Shown: piece after piece, positions 13,923 to 22,023 of the stretch
Position numbering within the stretch: the stretch's first letter is position 1
How the letters are laid out: each line of letters starts with the position of its first letter
From: CG1-02-35-72 sp045046885
GTDB lineage: Bacteria > Bacteroidota > Bacteroidia > Flavobacteriales > Flavobacteriaceae
DNA: 22,023 nt
Assembly (NCBI GenBank): GCA_045046885.1
Contig: JASFYX010000044.1
Coordinates: 1 to 22,023 of the forward strand
Direction: 5' to 3'
Translations under genes and position numbers: made by a program
Notes under the pieces: generated by a model
The model's database searches: none
The model's input: the letters and a program-made list of their open reading frames with translations, nothing else
What the model was told of the DNA's origin: nothing

Positions 13923-14993
13923 CTACCTAAGATTAATAATATACGGATTGACATTCTGATAATTCCGAATCACAAAATCTAAAGCAAATTTTAAAATCTC
14001 GCCCATAGAATTGGCTTTTTTAAAATTGACATCTTTAGTAAAAGCTTTAATTTCTCTTCGTAATTGCAACACTTTTTCTGGTTTAGAAAGCGTGTCTGCC
14101 GTCATACAAGTAACTAATTTTTCTAATCTGTTATGTGATGCCTTGGCGCGTTTAGCTAACAGAGAACGCTCTTCGTTTTTATACTGAATAATAGATTCTG
14201 GTTGCAAACTTCTTTCAACCATTTGCACCAATTTACTATTTTCTTTAAAAAATTGTGGGAGATATATTTTTAAAGAGCCCTCAAAAGTTTGTTGGTCAAA
14301 ATCTATGGCTCTAATGCGGTATTGCACTTGGTCGAAATCGTGCGAAACTACAAATACATAATTATAAGAACGCATATCGCCCAAAAGGCGAATCATACAG
14401 CGTTCATTAAACTTCACAAACTCTTTTGATATTTGCTTTTGTTCACGAATAGTCAACTTTGGCAAGTGTTCGTCTATAAAAATATCACCCGGAATTCCCA
14501 AAATATGTTCTTCAATTAAAGTGTCATTATGGACTAAAAAATCAACTTTATTAGGCGATAAAAGTTCTTCTAATTCCAAACCATAAATGCGTGATGCGTC
14601 GGCTTTTTTAACATATAAATAAGTGTAATTATCGTTTAAAATATTGCGAATTTTTACACGAAAAGGACGTGAATTACCAAAAGTACAATAATCTATAGCA
14701 TCAATATTTAAATTTGGAATTGAATAATCTGTGCCATCAGAATGCATAATGGTATAAATCTTTTTAAGATTCATATCAATATCGGCACGTTCGTGATCGG
14801 GATAAAGAACCCTAATCCACAAGGTGTCATTATCATTTTTATCGAACAATTCTACAGAGCCTGTAAATCTGAGCAAATCGTCATAAAAAACTGGGATAAT
14901 GACATTTCTACCATATTCTGTTAAGTAATTATAAAGTGCTTCACTTACGGGATACGTAGGTTTTTTAAATGCTATGACGGGTTGTTGTTTCAC
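13923..14993 (-). CDS. Unknown protein with kinase-like catalytic motifs
   Basis: A 356-residue soluble protein (from the GTG at 14993) that I cannot name. The middle contains LLGDMRSYNYVFV followed 20 residues after the Asn by RAIDFDQQ. Asp206-x4-Asn211 and Asp231-Phe-Asp resemble the catalytic loop (GDRHxxN) and metal-binding Asp of PI3K/HipA-like atypical kinases, and YLYVKKADASRIYG upstream could hold the ATP-binding lysine. This is inference. The C-terminal ~90 residues are basic and helical (ERSLLAKRAKASHNRLEKL). The frame is open to 15086, giving 31 more residues that look like low-quality coding, overlap the divergent gene and contain a TATTTTTG promoter box, so I prefer the GTG. It is divergent from the ABC genes. 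Confidence 0.8.
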   Translation of the reverse strand: MKQQPVIAFKKPTYPVSEALYNYLTEYGRNVIIPVFYDDLLRFTGSVELFDKNDNDTLWIRVLYPDHERADIDMNLKKIYTIMHSDGTDYSIPNLNIDAIDYCTFGNSRPFRVKIRNILNDNYTYLYVKKADASRIYGLELEELLSPNKVDFLVHNDTLIEEHILGIPGDIFIDEHLPKLTIREQKQISKEFVKFNERCMIRLLGDMRSYNYVFVVSHDFDQVQYRIRAIDFDQQTFEGSLKIYLPQFFKENSKLVQMVERSLQPESIIQYKNEERSLLAKRAKASHNRLEKLVTCMTADTLSKPEKVLQLRREIKAFTKDVNFKKANSMGEILKFALDFVIRNYQNVNPYIINLR

Positions 14994-15012
14994 ATTATCA
15001 ATCTTAACTTTC

Positions 15013-15020
15013 CAAAAATA
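15013..15020 (-). promoter_or_regulatory. -7 promoter box for the kinase-like unknown gene
   Basis: The minus strand reads TATTTTTG (exact TAnnTTTG), ending 20 bases before the GTG at 14993. It lies inside the longer open frame, which argues for the shorter protein. A TTG 26 bases further upstream is too far to be a good -33 element. Confidence 0.45.
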
Positions 15021-15096
15021 CAGGGTTTTTATAAATATATAAGTAACAAATGTGTATTTTAATCGTCGTATTTTAACATCTATCAAATTTGAACGC

Positions 15097-15999
15097 TTGG
15101 AAACAATCTTATCTATTCAGAATCTCAGTAAGAATTATGGCAAAGTAAAAGCTGTAAGAAATTTATCTTTCGAAATACAAAAAGGCCATGTTTATGGTAT
15201 TTTGGGGCCTAATGGAAGTGGTAAATCGACTACTTTAGGAATCATTTTAAATGTCGTAAACAAAACATCAGGCAACTTTAGTTGGTTTAACGGGCGTATA
15301 AATACCCATCAAGCGCTTAAAAAAGTTGGTGCTATTATTGAACGGCCTAATTTTTATCCGTTTATGACGGCCAAAAAAAATCTGAGTTTGGTGTGTAAAA
15401 TAAAAGAAATATCGGAAGATAAAATTGAAGAAACACTAGAGAAGGTTAATTTATTGGATAGAAAAGATGATAAATTCAGCACTTTTTCTTTAGGGATGAA
15501 ACAACGTTTAGCCATTGGTTCTGCACTTTTAAATAATCCTGAAATTTTAATTTTAGACGAACCTACAAATGGTTTAGACCCACAAGGTATTCATGAGATA
15601 CGCCGTATTATAAAAGATATTGCTGCAAAAGGGACAACCATTTTATTAGCCTCTCATCTGTTAGATGAAGTAGAAAAAGTGTGCAGTCATGTTGTTGTTT
15701 TAAGAAAAGGTTTAAAATTGTATTCAGGTCCAGTAGATGGCATGACAACTTCGCAAGGTTTAATAGAACTCAACACTGAAAATGACAAAGATAAAATGAT
15801 TTCATTACTCTCAAATTACGATGGTATTTCATCGGTAAAAAAAGAGGGTAATTTGGTAATTGCATCATTAAATAAATCGTTATCTGCTGTAGATGTCAAT
15901 ATGTTTTTAGCTAAAGAAGGTATTCATTTATCACATCTCGTAAAACGCCAACAAAGTCTTGAGCAACAATTCTTAAATCTTACCAACTCTAAAAATTAA
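15097..15999 (+). CDS. ABC transporter ATP-binding protein
   Basis: A 300-residue ATPase of an ABC-2 type exporter (CcmA/NatA-like). Using the TTG at 15097 (METILSIQNLSKNYGKVKAV) the parts are Walker A GPNGSGKST (37-45), signature FSLGMKQRLAIG (about 130-141), Walker B ILILDEPTNGLDP (150-162) and the switch His187 in LASHLLDE, then a C-terminal ~85-residue extension ending in QQSLEQQFLNLT, the usual end of such subunits. A GTG at 15052 would add 15 non-conserved residues, so I reject it. Three bases separate it from the permease gene. The transported compound is unknown; the arrangement resembles peptide-antibiotic or lipid exporters. Confidence 0.95.
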   Translation: METILSIQNLSKNYGKVKAVRNLSFEIQKGHVYGILGPNGSGKSTTLGIILNVVNKTSGNFSWFNGRINTHQALKKVGAIIERPNFYPFMTAKKNLSLVCKIKEISEDKIEETLEKVNLLDRKDDKFSTFSLGMKQRLAIGSALLNNPEILILDEPTNGLDPQGIHEIRRIIKDIAAKGTTILLASHLLDEVEKVCSHVVVLRKGLKLYSGPVDGMTTSQGLIELNTENDKDKMISLLSNYDGISSVKKEGNLVIASLNKSLSAVDVNMFLAKEGIHLSHLVKRQQSLEQQFLNLTNSKN

Positions 16000-16002
16000 A
16001 TC

Positions 16003-16839
16003 ATGTTCAGATTACTCAATATAGAAATCTTTAAATTAAGACATAACCGCGCCAGTAAGGTGCTTATTATAACCTATTTTTTACTGTTAACATCAATAGC
16101 TTTAATTGCAGCTATAAAATTTGATATAGGTCCCATAAAATTTCATTTGGCAGATCAAGGTATCTTTAATTTCCCTTACATCTGGCATTTTAACACTTTT
16201 ATAGCCTCAATATTTAAATTCTTTTTGCTCTTGGTAATTGTATCAATGATAGCCAATGAATATACAAATCGTACTTTAAAACAAAATTTAATAGACGGTT
16301 TGAGTAAAAAGGAGTTTATCCTTTCTAAATTTTACACTGTTATTCTTTTTGCAGGTGCTTCTACCTTTTTTGTGGCTGTTATATCTTTAATTTTAGGACT
16401 GATGTACTCTGATTTTAACACGCTTAATATCATATTATCAGATTTAGAATACTTGATAGCCTTTTTCGTAAAATTAGTCGCCTTTTTCTCTTTTGGTCTC
16501 TTTTTAGGAGTGCTTATAAAACGCTCTGCCTTTGCCGTAGGCGCCATGCTTATTTGGTTTTTTGGCGAAAATATTATGTATGGGCTTATGCGATTTAAAT
16601 TTTTTGAAGATAAAACCATGGCCGATAAAATCTCTCAATTCTTTCCATTAAAATCTATGAGCAATCTAATTGATGAGCCTTTTACGCGCTTAAGCGCTGT
16701 AAAATCTGTCGCCAATCAACTAGGAGAAAGGTTTCAATTTGACTACGCTGTACACTGGTATGAGATAGCGATAGCCTTAACGTGGACAGCTATCTTTATT
16801 TATTTGTCTTTTGTATTGGTTAAAAAACGGGATTTATAA
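16003..16839 (+). CDS. ABC-2 type transporter permease
   Basis: A 278-residue integral membrane subunit with six hydrophobic segments (about 20-38, 66-85, 108-130, 148-170, 175-192, 252-273). It has the typical permease features EYTNRTLKQNLIDGLSKKEFILSKF after helix 2, a cytoplasmic coupling region, and a final helix ending in KKRDL. It starts 3 bases after the ATPase stop and must form the transporter with it. The following regulator and sensor have their own promoter. Confidence 0.92.
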   Translation: MFRLLNIEIFKLRHNRASKVLIITYFLLLTSIALIAAIKFDIGPIKFHLADQGIFNFPYIWHFNTFIASIFKFFLLLVIVSMIANEYTNRTLKQNLIDGLSKKEFILSKFYTVILFAGASTFFVAVISLILGLMYSDFNTLNIILSDLEYLIAFFVKLVAFFSFGLFLGVLIKRSAFAVGAMLIWFFGENIMYGLMRFKFFEDKTMADKISQFFPLKSMSNLIDEPFTRLSAVKSVANQLGERFQFDYAVHWYEIAIALTWTAIFIYLSFVLVKKRDL

Positions 16840-16916
16840 ATAATCAACAATTTCAGAAAACACCCTAACCAAATCTGTTTTAAATAAATTATTTAAAGTA
16901 TTCATTTTAAAAAAGT

Positions 16917-16924
16917 TATCTTTG
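16917..16924 (+). promoter_or_regulatory. -7 promoter box for the LytTR regulator-sensor operon
   Basis: TATCTTTG is an exact TAnnTTTG match 39 bases before the ATG at 16964, in the 124-base gap after the ABC permease. No strong -33 TTG was seen. Confidence 0.55.
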
Positions 16925-16963
16925 TTAGAGTAAATCCAATTATTTACATCAAAATCTAACCTT

Positions 16964-17716
16964 ATGGAGCTTCGAAGTACACTTCCAAAATTAACAGCTA
17001 TCATAGTTGATGATGAACTTCATGGGAGAGAAAATCTTAAAAAAATTATTGAGACTTATTGCCCAGAAATTGACATAAAAGGGACGGCAGAATCTGTAAT
17101 TACAGCAACAGAACTGGTTAAAAATTACCTGCCAGAAGTTGTTTTTTTAGATATTAATATGCCCATTTTAGATGGTTTTGATTTTTTAGAAATTTTTGAA
17201 GAACGTAATTTTATGGTTGTGTTTGTAAGTGCTCACCAAGAATTTGGTATTAATGCCGTAAAGACTGGTGCTGTAGATTACATTCTAAAACCAATTAATA
17301 TCAAAGAATTAAAGCTTTGTGTCAACAAGCTTTTATCCATAAAAGAAAAAAATGGCACCATAAATACAGTTTTTGAAAATGATAAAATAAGTATTCCAAC
17401 ATCACATGGTTTTAGGGTATTATTGATTCAAAATATGATGAGCCTTGAAGCAGATGGTTGTTATACCACAATTGTATCAAACGACAATAAAAGTACCGTT
17501 GTAACAAGAACGCTTAAAGATTTTGAATTAGCCTTACCAAAAACGCAATTTTTTAGAATTCACAAATCGCATATTATCAATCTTAAGTACATTAAAGACT
17601 ATTCTAATTTCAGCGGAAATCATGTAACCTTAACTGATGGTCGTAAAATAGAAATTTCACGACGAAGACTCGGTGAATTTAGGCAACAGGTTAGAACCTA
17701 TTTAAATGCTATTTAA
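16964..17716 (+). CDS. LytTR family response regulator
   Basis: A 250-residue two-component response regulator. The receiver domain (about 8-125) has the acidic pair Asp16-Asp17 in IIVDDELHGR, phosphoacceptor Asp63 in VVFLDINMP, Ser89 and Lys109 in YILKP. The LytTR DNA-binding domain (about 150-246) shows MSLEADGCYTTIV, FFRIHKSHIINLKYIKDY and the final GRKIEISRRRLGEF. It is cytoplasmic. Two bases separate its stop from the sensor kinase start, so they form a cognate pair, regulator first. LytTR proteins often control envelope or transport genes; the ABC operon upstream is a candidate target (inference). Confidence 0.96.
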   Translation: MELRSTLPKLTAIIVDDELHGRENLKKIIETYCPEIDIKGTAESVITATELVKNYLPEVVFLDINMPILDGFDFLEIFEERNFMVVFVSAHQEFGINAVKTGAVDYILKPINIKELKLCVNKLLSIKEKNGTINTVFENDKISIPTSHGFRVLLIQNMMSLEADGCYTTIVSNDNKSTVVTRTLKDFELALPKTQFFRIHKSHIINLKYIKDYSNFSGNHVTLTDGRKIEISRRRLGEFRQQVRTYLNAI

Positions 17717-17718
17717 AC

Positions 17719-20700
17719 ATGGCTAAAAAATATTTTGTCCTCGTTATTTTTTGTATTTATCAATATTTCAATCTTCAAGCACAAACACCTTCGTATTACC
17801 ACTACACCTCTTCCGATGGATTAGCCTCTTCAACGGTTTACGATATTATTCAAGCCGACAATGGATTTATATGGTTTGCCACAGCCAACGGCATAAGCAA
17901 ATTCGATGGTAATAAATTTACAACTTTTCGTACTAAAGAGGGTCTTAATTCTAATTCGATTATAGCATTATTAAAAAGAAAAAATGGCGAATTACTTGCT
18001 GGAAATTTTGAAAAAGGCATCAATATTATTAAAAACGACAAAATTGAAAATTTTTATTATAAAGTCAATGAAAAGAGATTAGCAATATCATATCTAATGT
18101 TAGATACCACACAAATAAATGACTCAAAAATTATTGCTTATAAACGGTGGGGAAAATTAAATGTTCTCAATAACGATGATACTATTGGGCATATTAAGAA
18201 TATTATATCTGCGAACCCTAATTCCATAATTAAATTAGAAACACTTTCTAATGGCGAAATGATTGCATTAACTACCACAGGATTGTATAATTATAACGGA
18301 GGTCAATTATCAAAAATGCACATCGAGGGCTTACCCGACACCAATTTTTTTTGCTTCTCGAATAGTACAAATGGAAGTTACCTTGTAGGATCCGAGGGAA
18401 TGATTTATAGAATTAAAAATAATACCATTATAGATTCTTATAAAGCAGATTTAACCGGAAATGGTGATATAGTAGCTCTTTTGAGTGATAAAAATAATAA
18501 CATTTGGTTTTCTATTATTAACAAAGGATTTTATAAAATTCCTGATGGCACCAAGACGGTTATAAATATGGGACTTAAAATGGGACTTCAAAATACATTA
18601 GTAAACAAATATTTTGAAGATAATGAAGGGAATGTATGGATAAGCGCCTTTGGCAAAGGAGTGTATTGTTTCAATAATCTTTATCTAAAAAGTTATAACG
18701 AAAATGATGGGCTGGGTAACAATATCGTAAATACCATTGCTAAAGATGAATCGGGTAAACTATTGTTGGGTACATTCAACGGCATTAGTGTATTAGAAAA
18801 CGGTCGTTTTAATAGAATTAAAAATAATTTAAATAACATATTTACAGGATACGTTTATTCAATCAAAGAGTTTGACCATCAATATTATGCGTGTGCAGCA
18901 TTTACGAATGCTAAAATAGAGACTAAAAATATTTCTTATAAGAACTTAAAAATAAACTTCATAAATATTTTGTCTTTTTGCAAACTAAGTAATGGCATGT
19001 TTTTGCTCGGATCCAGAAATAATACTATACATTTTCGGAAATCATTTTCTACCCCTAAACCTGAGCCTTATTTTATCAAGATATTTGAAGATAACGTCAA
19101 CGAAAATAGGATAAACCAGATAGTTGAAGATACTGAAAAAAATATATGGATTGGCACAGGACTGGGTTTGTGTAAGGCCACAATTTCAACCGATTCTTTA
19201 GGACAGGTAACACTTAAAAAAACATTTTTTAAATCAAATGATATACTTAATGCCAGGATAAATTATATAATGCAAGACAAACAAAATAATATTTGGATTG
19301 CCGGAGAAAAAGGGTTGGTTCGTTACAACCTTAAAACGGATTCAATTACAAGTTTTAAAACTATAAATAATTATGATTTATCCGCGTCAACGTCGGTTGT
19401 TTTTGATCAAAAAAATAGAATTTGGATTGGAAATATGAAAGGACTTTATGTATTTGATGGAGAAAATATTAAATATTTAAACACCCAATCTGGATTGCCG
19501 TCTGATGAGGTGTTGTCGTTGTATTCAGACTTAAAAGAAAATAAAATTTACATAGGTACAAGTAATGGAATATCCATACTTAACAATCGTTTATTTGACC
19601 AATACAATCCAACACCACCCGATGTAAAAGTATTGGCTATAAAAGCCGGAGAAACGAATTATAATATTGATAGTAACCTGATTTTTAACCCCAAAGAGCA
19701 AGATGTAAGAATAGATTTTGCGGCTATTAATTTTGCTTCTCCTGGCACCATTCAATACAAATATCAATTAAACGATGAATGGAAAACAACCAACTTGGGT
19801 ATTCTTGATTTTGTATCCCTTAAACAAGGGGTTTATAAGCTTCAAATTATGGCAAAAGCTCAAAATACAACTTGGGGCACACCTACTTTTTTAAGCTTTA
19901 CTATTTTGCCAAAATTTACAGAAACTATTTGGTTCAATGGCTTAATTATTGTTGTCTTCGTTTTAATAATTATGGCTGTAATCACTTGGCAAATGAGAGT
20001 AAAAGCCAAAAAGTTACAAGTAGAATTTGAGTTGTCAGAAAGAATAAATAAACTAAAACACCAAGCTTTATCGGCGATGATGAACCCTCATTTTATTTCC
20101 AATGCACTGAACTCTGTTCAATATTTGGTTAACAATCACCAGTATCAAGAAACCAATGATTACATCGCGATGATGGCAAAGCTGATGCGAAAAAATTTAG
20201 ATACGGCAGGGAGTGGTTATATCCTTTTATCGGATGAAATTACGAGATTAGAACTTTATTTAGATATTGAAAAATTAAGATTTCAAGACCATTTTACTTA
20301 CGAAATAGTAACAGGGAGTTCTGTGAATCCACAAAATTTGATGATTCCCAATATGATTATTCAGCCTTTTGTAGAAAATTCGCTTTGGCATGGCATTATC
20401 AATTCGGGTCGCTCAGGTCTTTTAAGTATGTCATTCTTTTTTGAAGATGTTGCGGTTGATAAGCTTAAATTTAAATATTTAATTATTAAGATTACCGATA
20501 ATGGTATTGGTATTAATAAAGCGAAACAGCATAAAAAAGAAGATCATATCTCTAAAGGCATCACCATTATTGAAGAACGTCTTAAATTGTTGAGTGCTAA
20601 AATGCAAATGCCACAACCTATTATGTTTGAAGATTTGAGTAATCGCAACGATAAATCTCACGGCACAGAAGTCATTATTTCGTTACCACCAGAACTTTAT

Positions 20701-20721
20701 AAAGTTAAAAGCACCACATAA
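17719..20721 (+). CDS. Propeller-domain sensor histidine kinase (LytS-like)
   Basis: A 1000-residue membrane sensor. It has a signal peptide (1-21, ending LQAQ), then a long periplasmic region (about 25-640) of two-component propeller repeats with recurring N-G/N-IW-(I/F)-(G/A) blades (NGFIWFATANGISKFDG, NNIWFSIINKGFYKI, KNIWIGTGLGLCKA, NRIWIGNMKGLYVFDG). A Y_Y_Y-type domain (about 645-730) follows, then one transmembrane helix (737-760) and a His_kinase domain with phospho-His791 in MMNPHFISNALNSVQYLV. The ATPase part shows IQPFVENSLWHG and IKITDNGIG. Kinases of this LytS type lack the classic H-box. The propeller probably senses an extracellular polymer or envelope state; the ligand is unknown. 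It is coupled to the LytTR regulator. Confidence 0.95.
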   Translation: MAKKYFVLVIFCIYQYFNLQAQTPSYYHYTSSDGLASSTVYDIIQADNGFIWFATANGISKFDGNKFTTFRTKEGLNSNSIIALLKRKNGELLAGNFEKGINIIKNDKIENFYYKVNEKRLAISYLMLDTTQINDSKIIAYKRWGKLNVLNNDDTIGHIKNIISANPNSIIKLETLSNGEMIALTTTGLYNYNGGQLSKMHIEGLPDTNFFCFSNSTNGSYLVGSEGMIYRIKNNTIIDSYKADLTGNGDIVALLSDKNNNIWFSIINKGFYKIPDGTKTVINMGLKMGLQNTLVNKYFEDNEGNVWISAFGKGVYCFNNLYLKSYNENDGLGNNIVNTIAKDESGKLLLGTFNGISVLENGRFNRIKNNLNNIFTGYVYSIKEFDHQYYACAAFTNAKIETKNISYKNLKINFINILSFCKLSNGMFLLGSRNNTIHFRKSFSTPKPEPYFIKIFEDNVNENRINQIVEDTEKNIWIGTGLGLCKATISTDSLGQVTLKKTFFKSNDILNARINYIMQDKQNNIWIAGEKGLVRYNLKTDSITSFKTINNYDLSASTSVVFDQKNRIWIGNMKGLYVFDGENIKYLNTQSGLPSDEVLSLYSDLKENKIYIGTSNGISILNNRLFDQYNPTPPDVKVLAIKAGETNYNIDSNLIFNPKEQDVRIDFAAINFASPGTIQYKYQLNDEWKTTNLGILDFVSLKQGVYKLQIMAKAQNTTWGTPTFLSFTILPKFTETIWFNGLIIVVFVLIIMAVITWQMRVKAKKLQVEFELSERINKLKHQALSAMMNPHFISNALNSVQYLVNNHQYQETNDYIAMMAKLMRKNLDTAGSGYILLSDEITRLELYLDIEKLRFQDHFTYEIVTGSSVNPQNLMIPNMIIQPFVENSLWHGIINSGRSGLLSMSFFFEDVAVDKLKFKYLIIKITDNGIGINKAKQHKKEDHISKGITIIEERLKLLSAKMQMPQPIMFEDLSNRNDKSHGTEVIISLPPELYKVKSTT

Positions 20722-20797
20722 CTCAATTTTTAAGCAACCGTTTAATTAGGTTTTCCTACCGTTTATTTATTTAAAGTTACCATATACTTAATGTGTA

Positions 20798-20828
20798 TTG
20801 TTTGATACCTGTATTGTTTATAGGTTTG
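20798..20828 (+). promoter_or_regulatory. Bacteroidota-type promoter for the small charged protein
   Basis: TAGGTTTG at 20821-20828 matches TAnnTTTG exactly, and a TTG at 20798-20800 lies 20 bases before it, close to the usual -33/-7 spacing. The ATG follows 33 bases later. A direct repeat TGTATTGTTT at 20794-20803 and 20810-20819 overlaps this promoter and could be a regulator site. Confidence 0.55.
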
Positions 20829-20861
20829 ATTCAAATATAACCCTCTAAAATATATTTTACG

Positions 20862-21086
20862 ATGCGATTCTTTAAAAAGAAACCAAAAATGTCTGCACCA
20901 CTTATAGTGATAAAAAAAGATGCCGAAGACACTATAAAAGAATATAATTCTATAGAAGAAGCCATTAAAGATTTAGAAAAAGACCCCAATGTGCCCGCCG
21001 AAAAAATTGAAAAACTAAAAGCGTCTGTTAAAATACTTAAAGATAAAACCTCTATAAAAATAAAAAATGGCGAACTAATCAAATAA
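20862..21086 (+). CDS. Small charged helical protein, unknown
   Basis: A 74-residue soluble protein, very rich in lysine and glutamate, starting MRFFKKKPKMSAPLIVIKKD. It has a short strand region (PLIVIKKDAEDTIKEYNS) followed by a helical IEEAIKDLEKDPNVPAEKIEKLKASVKIL and a strand-like TSIKIKNGELIK. I recognise no family. A good promoter precedes it and the type IX secretion cargo gene begins 26 bases after its stop, so the two may be co-transcribed. The opposite-strand frame is a shadow. Confidence 0.65.
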   Translation: MRFFKKKPKMSAPLIVIKKDAEDTIKEYNSIEEAIKDLEKDPNVPAEKIEKLKASVKILKDKTSIKIKNGELIK

Positions 21087-21112
21087 AAATAAATCAATTA
21101 AAATCAATTCAT

Positions 21113-21595
21113 ATGAAAAACAAAATCTTTTATTTATTTACATTTTTCCTTTTAAGTTTATGGGGAATAAAAGCACAAGAAGCTATTATTAGCTCATACG
21201 GTGTTGGTACTGGTACAGGGGGCTCTATCAGTTATTCTGTTGGACAAGTGGTATATAAAAACCAAATTGGATCAACCGGGAGTATGGGTGTTGGTGTACA
21301 ACAACCTTTTGAAATATCTGGCGTTTTGGGTGTTGATGATTTGTTGGGAATTAACATGAGTCTGATAGCTTATCCAAATCCCACAACTAATTTTTTAAAT
21401 CTTACAATAACAAATATGGATTACAAAAATTTATTCTATCAACTATACGATTTAAACGGCAGATTACTAGCCCATAAAAAATTGAAAAATAACAGCACTA
21501 AAATTACAATGAAGCATCTTCCTAGTGCCGTGTATTATCTTAAGATTATAAACAATTTGAAACCAGTTAAAATATTTAAAATAATTAAAAACTAA
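21113..21595 (+). CDS. Type IX secretion system cargo protein with sorting domain
   Basis: A 160-residue secreted protein. The signal peptide (1-21, ending GIKA) is followed by a glycine-rich segment with GTGTGGSISYSVGQVVYKNQ and GVGVQQPFEIS, a pattern found in many flavobacterial surface proteins. The C-terminal ~75 residues form a type A sorting domain: LIAYPNPTTNFLNLTI (84-99), YQLYDLNGRLL and VYYLKIINN...KIFKIIKN. The protein should be exported by Sec, then moved through the type IX system and attached to or released from the surface. Apart from the sorting domain it has no enzymatic part. It starts 26 bases after the small charged protein and is followed 4 bases later by the fibre-like gene. 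Confidence 0.92.
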   Translation: MKNKIFYLFTFFLLSLWGIKAQEAIISSYGVGTGTGGSISYSVGQVVYKNQIGSTGSMGVGVQQPFEISGVLGVDDLLGINMSLIAYPNPTTNFLNLTITNMDYKNLFYQLYDLNGRLLAHKKLKNNSTKITMKHLPSAVYYLKIINNLKPVKIFKIIKN

Positions 21596-21599
21596 GGTC

Positions 21600-22023
21600 A
21601 TGAAAAAACAACTCACAATTTATCTTATCACGTTCTTAATTGCCAGTTTATTTGTGCCACAACAAACAAAAGCGCAATCGCCACCTCAAAAAATGAGTTA
21701 TCAAGCCGTCATTAGAGACAGTAACAATGCTTTGATAACTTCTACAATGGTAGGTATGCAAATCAGCATTCTGCAAAGTTCTTCAACAGGGACTGTTGTA
21801 TATAAAGAAACCCAAACACCAACATCTAATGTTAACGGATTGGTGAGTATAGAAATCGGAGCAGGAACAGTTATTTCCGGTACTTTCTCTGCCATTGATT
21901 GGGCAAATGGGCCATTTTACATCAAAACAGATACCGACCCTGCTGGCGGAACTAATTATACCATTTCAGGAACAAGCGAATTGCTACCTGTTCCTTATGC
22001 TTTTCACGCCAAAACAGCTGAAT
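21600..22023 (+). CDS. Fibre-like secreted protein, 5' part (cut by window end)
   Basis: The frame is open from the ATG at 21600 to the window end (141 codons). A signal peptide (MKKQLTIYLITFLIASLFVP, cleavage near KAQS) is followed by PPQKMSYQAVIRDSNNALIT, NGLVSIEIGAGTVISGTF, WANGPFYIKTDTDPAGGTNY and ELLPVPYAFHAKTAE. This N-terminal domain opens a common flavobacterial family of surface proteins, often continued by collagen-like, tail-fibre or chaperone (peptidase S74-like) regions. What follows here cannot be seen. It begins 4 bases after the type IX cargo gene, so the two are one operon and probably one surface structure. Confidence 0.88.
   Translation, partial: MKKQLTIYLITFLIASLFVPQQTKAQSPPQKMSYQAVIRDSNNALITSTMVGMQISILQSSSTGTVVYKETQTPTSNVNGLVSIEIGAGTVISGTFSAIDWANGPFYIKTDTDPAGGTNYTISGTSELLPVPYAFHAKTAE

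Noticed and set aside
15052..15096. Upstream GTG start for the ABC ATPase and upstream start (15086) for the divergent gene
   Set aside because: Both extensions overlap each other, add residues unlike the families, and one contains the other gene's promoter box.
16332..16619. Minus-strand frame opposite the ABC permease
   Set aside because: It is fully within a typical membrane protein gene and has no promoter or recognisable motif.
20831..21097. Minus-strand frame opposite the small charged protein
   Set aside because: The plus-strand gene has a well-placed promoter and operon context; the reverse frame only mirrors its composition.

Overview
The window is AT-rich chromosomal DNA from a member of the Flavobacteriaceae (Bacteroidota). 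The evidence for that is: a protein with a type IX secretion C-terminal sorting domain; a periplasmic-propeller sensor kinase paired with a LytTR regulator; a MutS2 that ends without an Smr domain; several TAnnTTTG promoter boxes (the Bacteroidota -7 element) placed just before genes; and starts without obvious Shine-Dalgarno sequences, several of them TTG or GTG. I cannot name the genus. No tRNA, rRNA, CRISPR array, transposase or integrase was seen.

Layout. 1-2640: a tight plus-strand set with a nitrilase-family hydrolase, glutaminase, a tiny two-helix membrane protein and an eIF1/SUI1-like factor, followed by a nucleoside phosphorylase (2675-3547). 3550-4605: a repeat-like spacer, two tandem paralogous mini-lipoproteins too short for ordinary gene calling, and a cupin lipoprotein. 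4779-5850: a probably acquired AlbA_2 (Schlafen-type) gene with a hairpin-rich tail. 5909-8946: divergent ung and mutS2, separated by an inverted-repeat element. 9022-9895: an OmpA-type envelope protein overlapping a small membrane protein. 9892-11470 (minus): a MATE transporter overlapping a 77-residue acidic protein, with an operator-like inverted repeat on its promoter. 11471-11828: gene-free, filled by a nested REP-like array.

11829-13306 (minus): a menaquinone pair, a hotdog thioesterase and isochorismate synthase coupled by TGATG. 13399-13911: a pRiA4b ORF-3-like protein. 13923-14993 (minus): an unannotated family in which I see kinase-like catalytic motifs. 15097-16839: an ABC ATPase and permease. 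16964-20721: a LytTR response regulator and a 1000-residue propeller sensor kinase. 20862-22023: a small charged protein, a type IX secretion cargo and the 5' part of a fibre-like surface protein cut by the window end.

Most genes are core or lineage-typical. The parts most worth a second look are the kinase-like unknown protein, the AlbA_2 gene with its structured tail, the nested REP-like array, the twin mini-lipoproteins and the inverted repeat over the MATE promoter and start codon.
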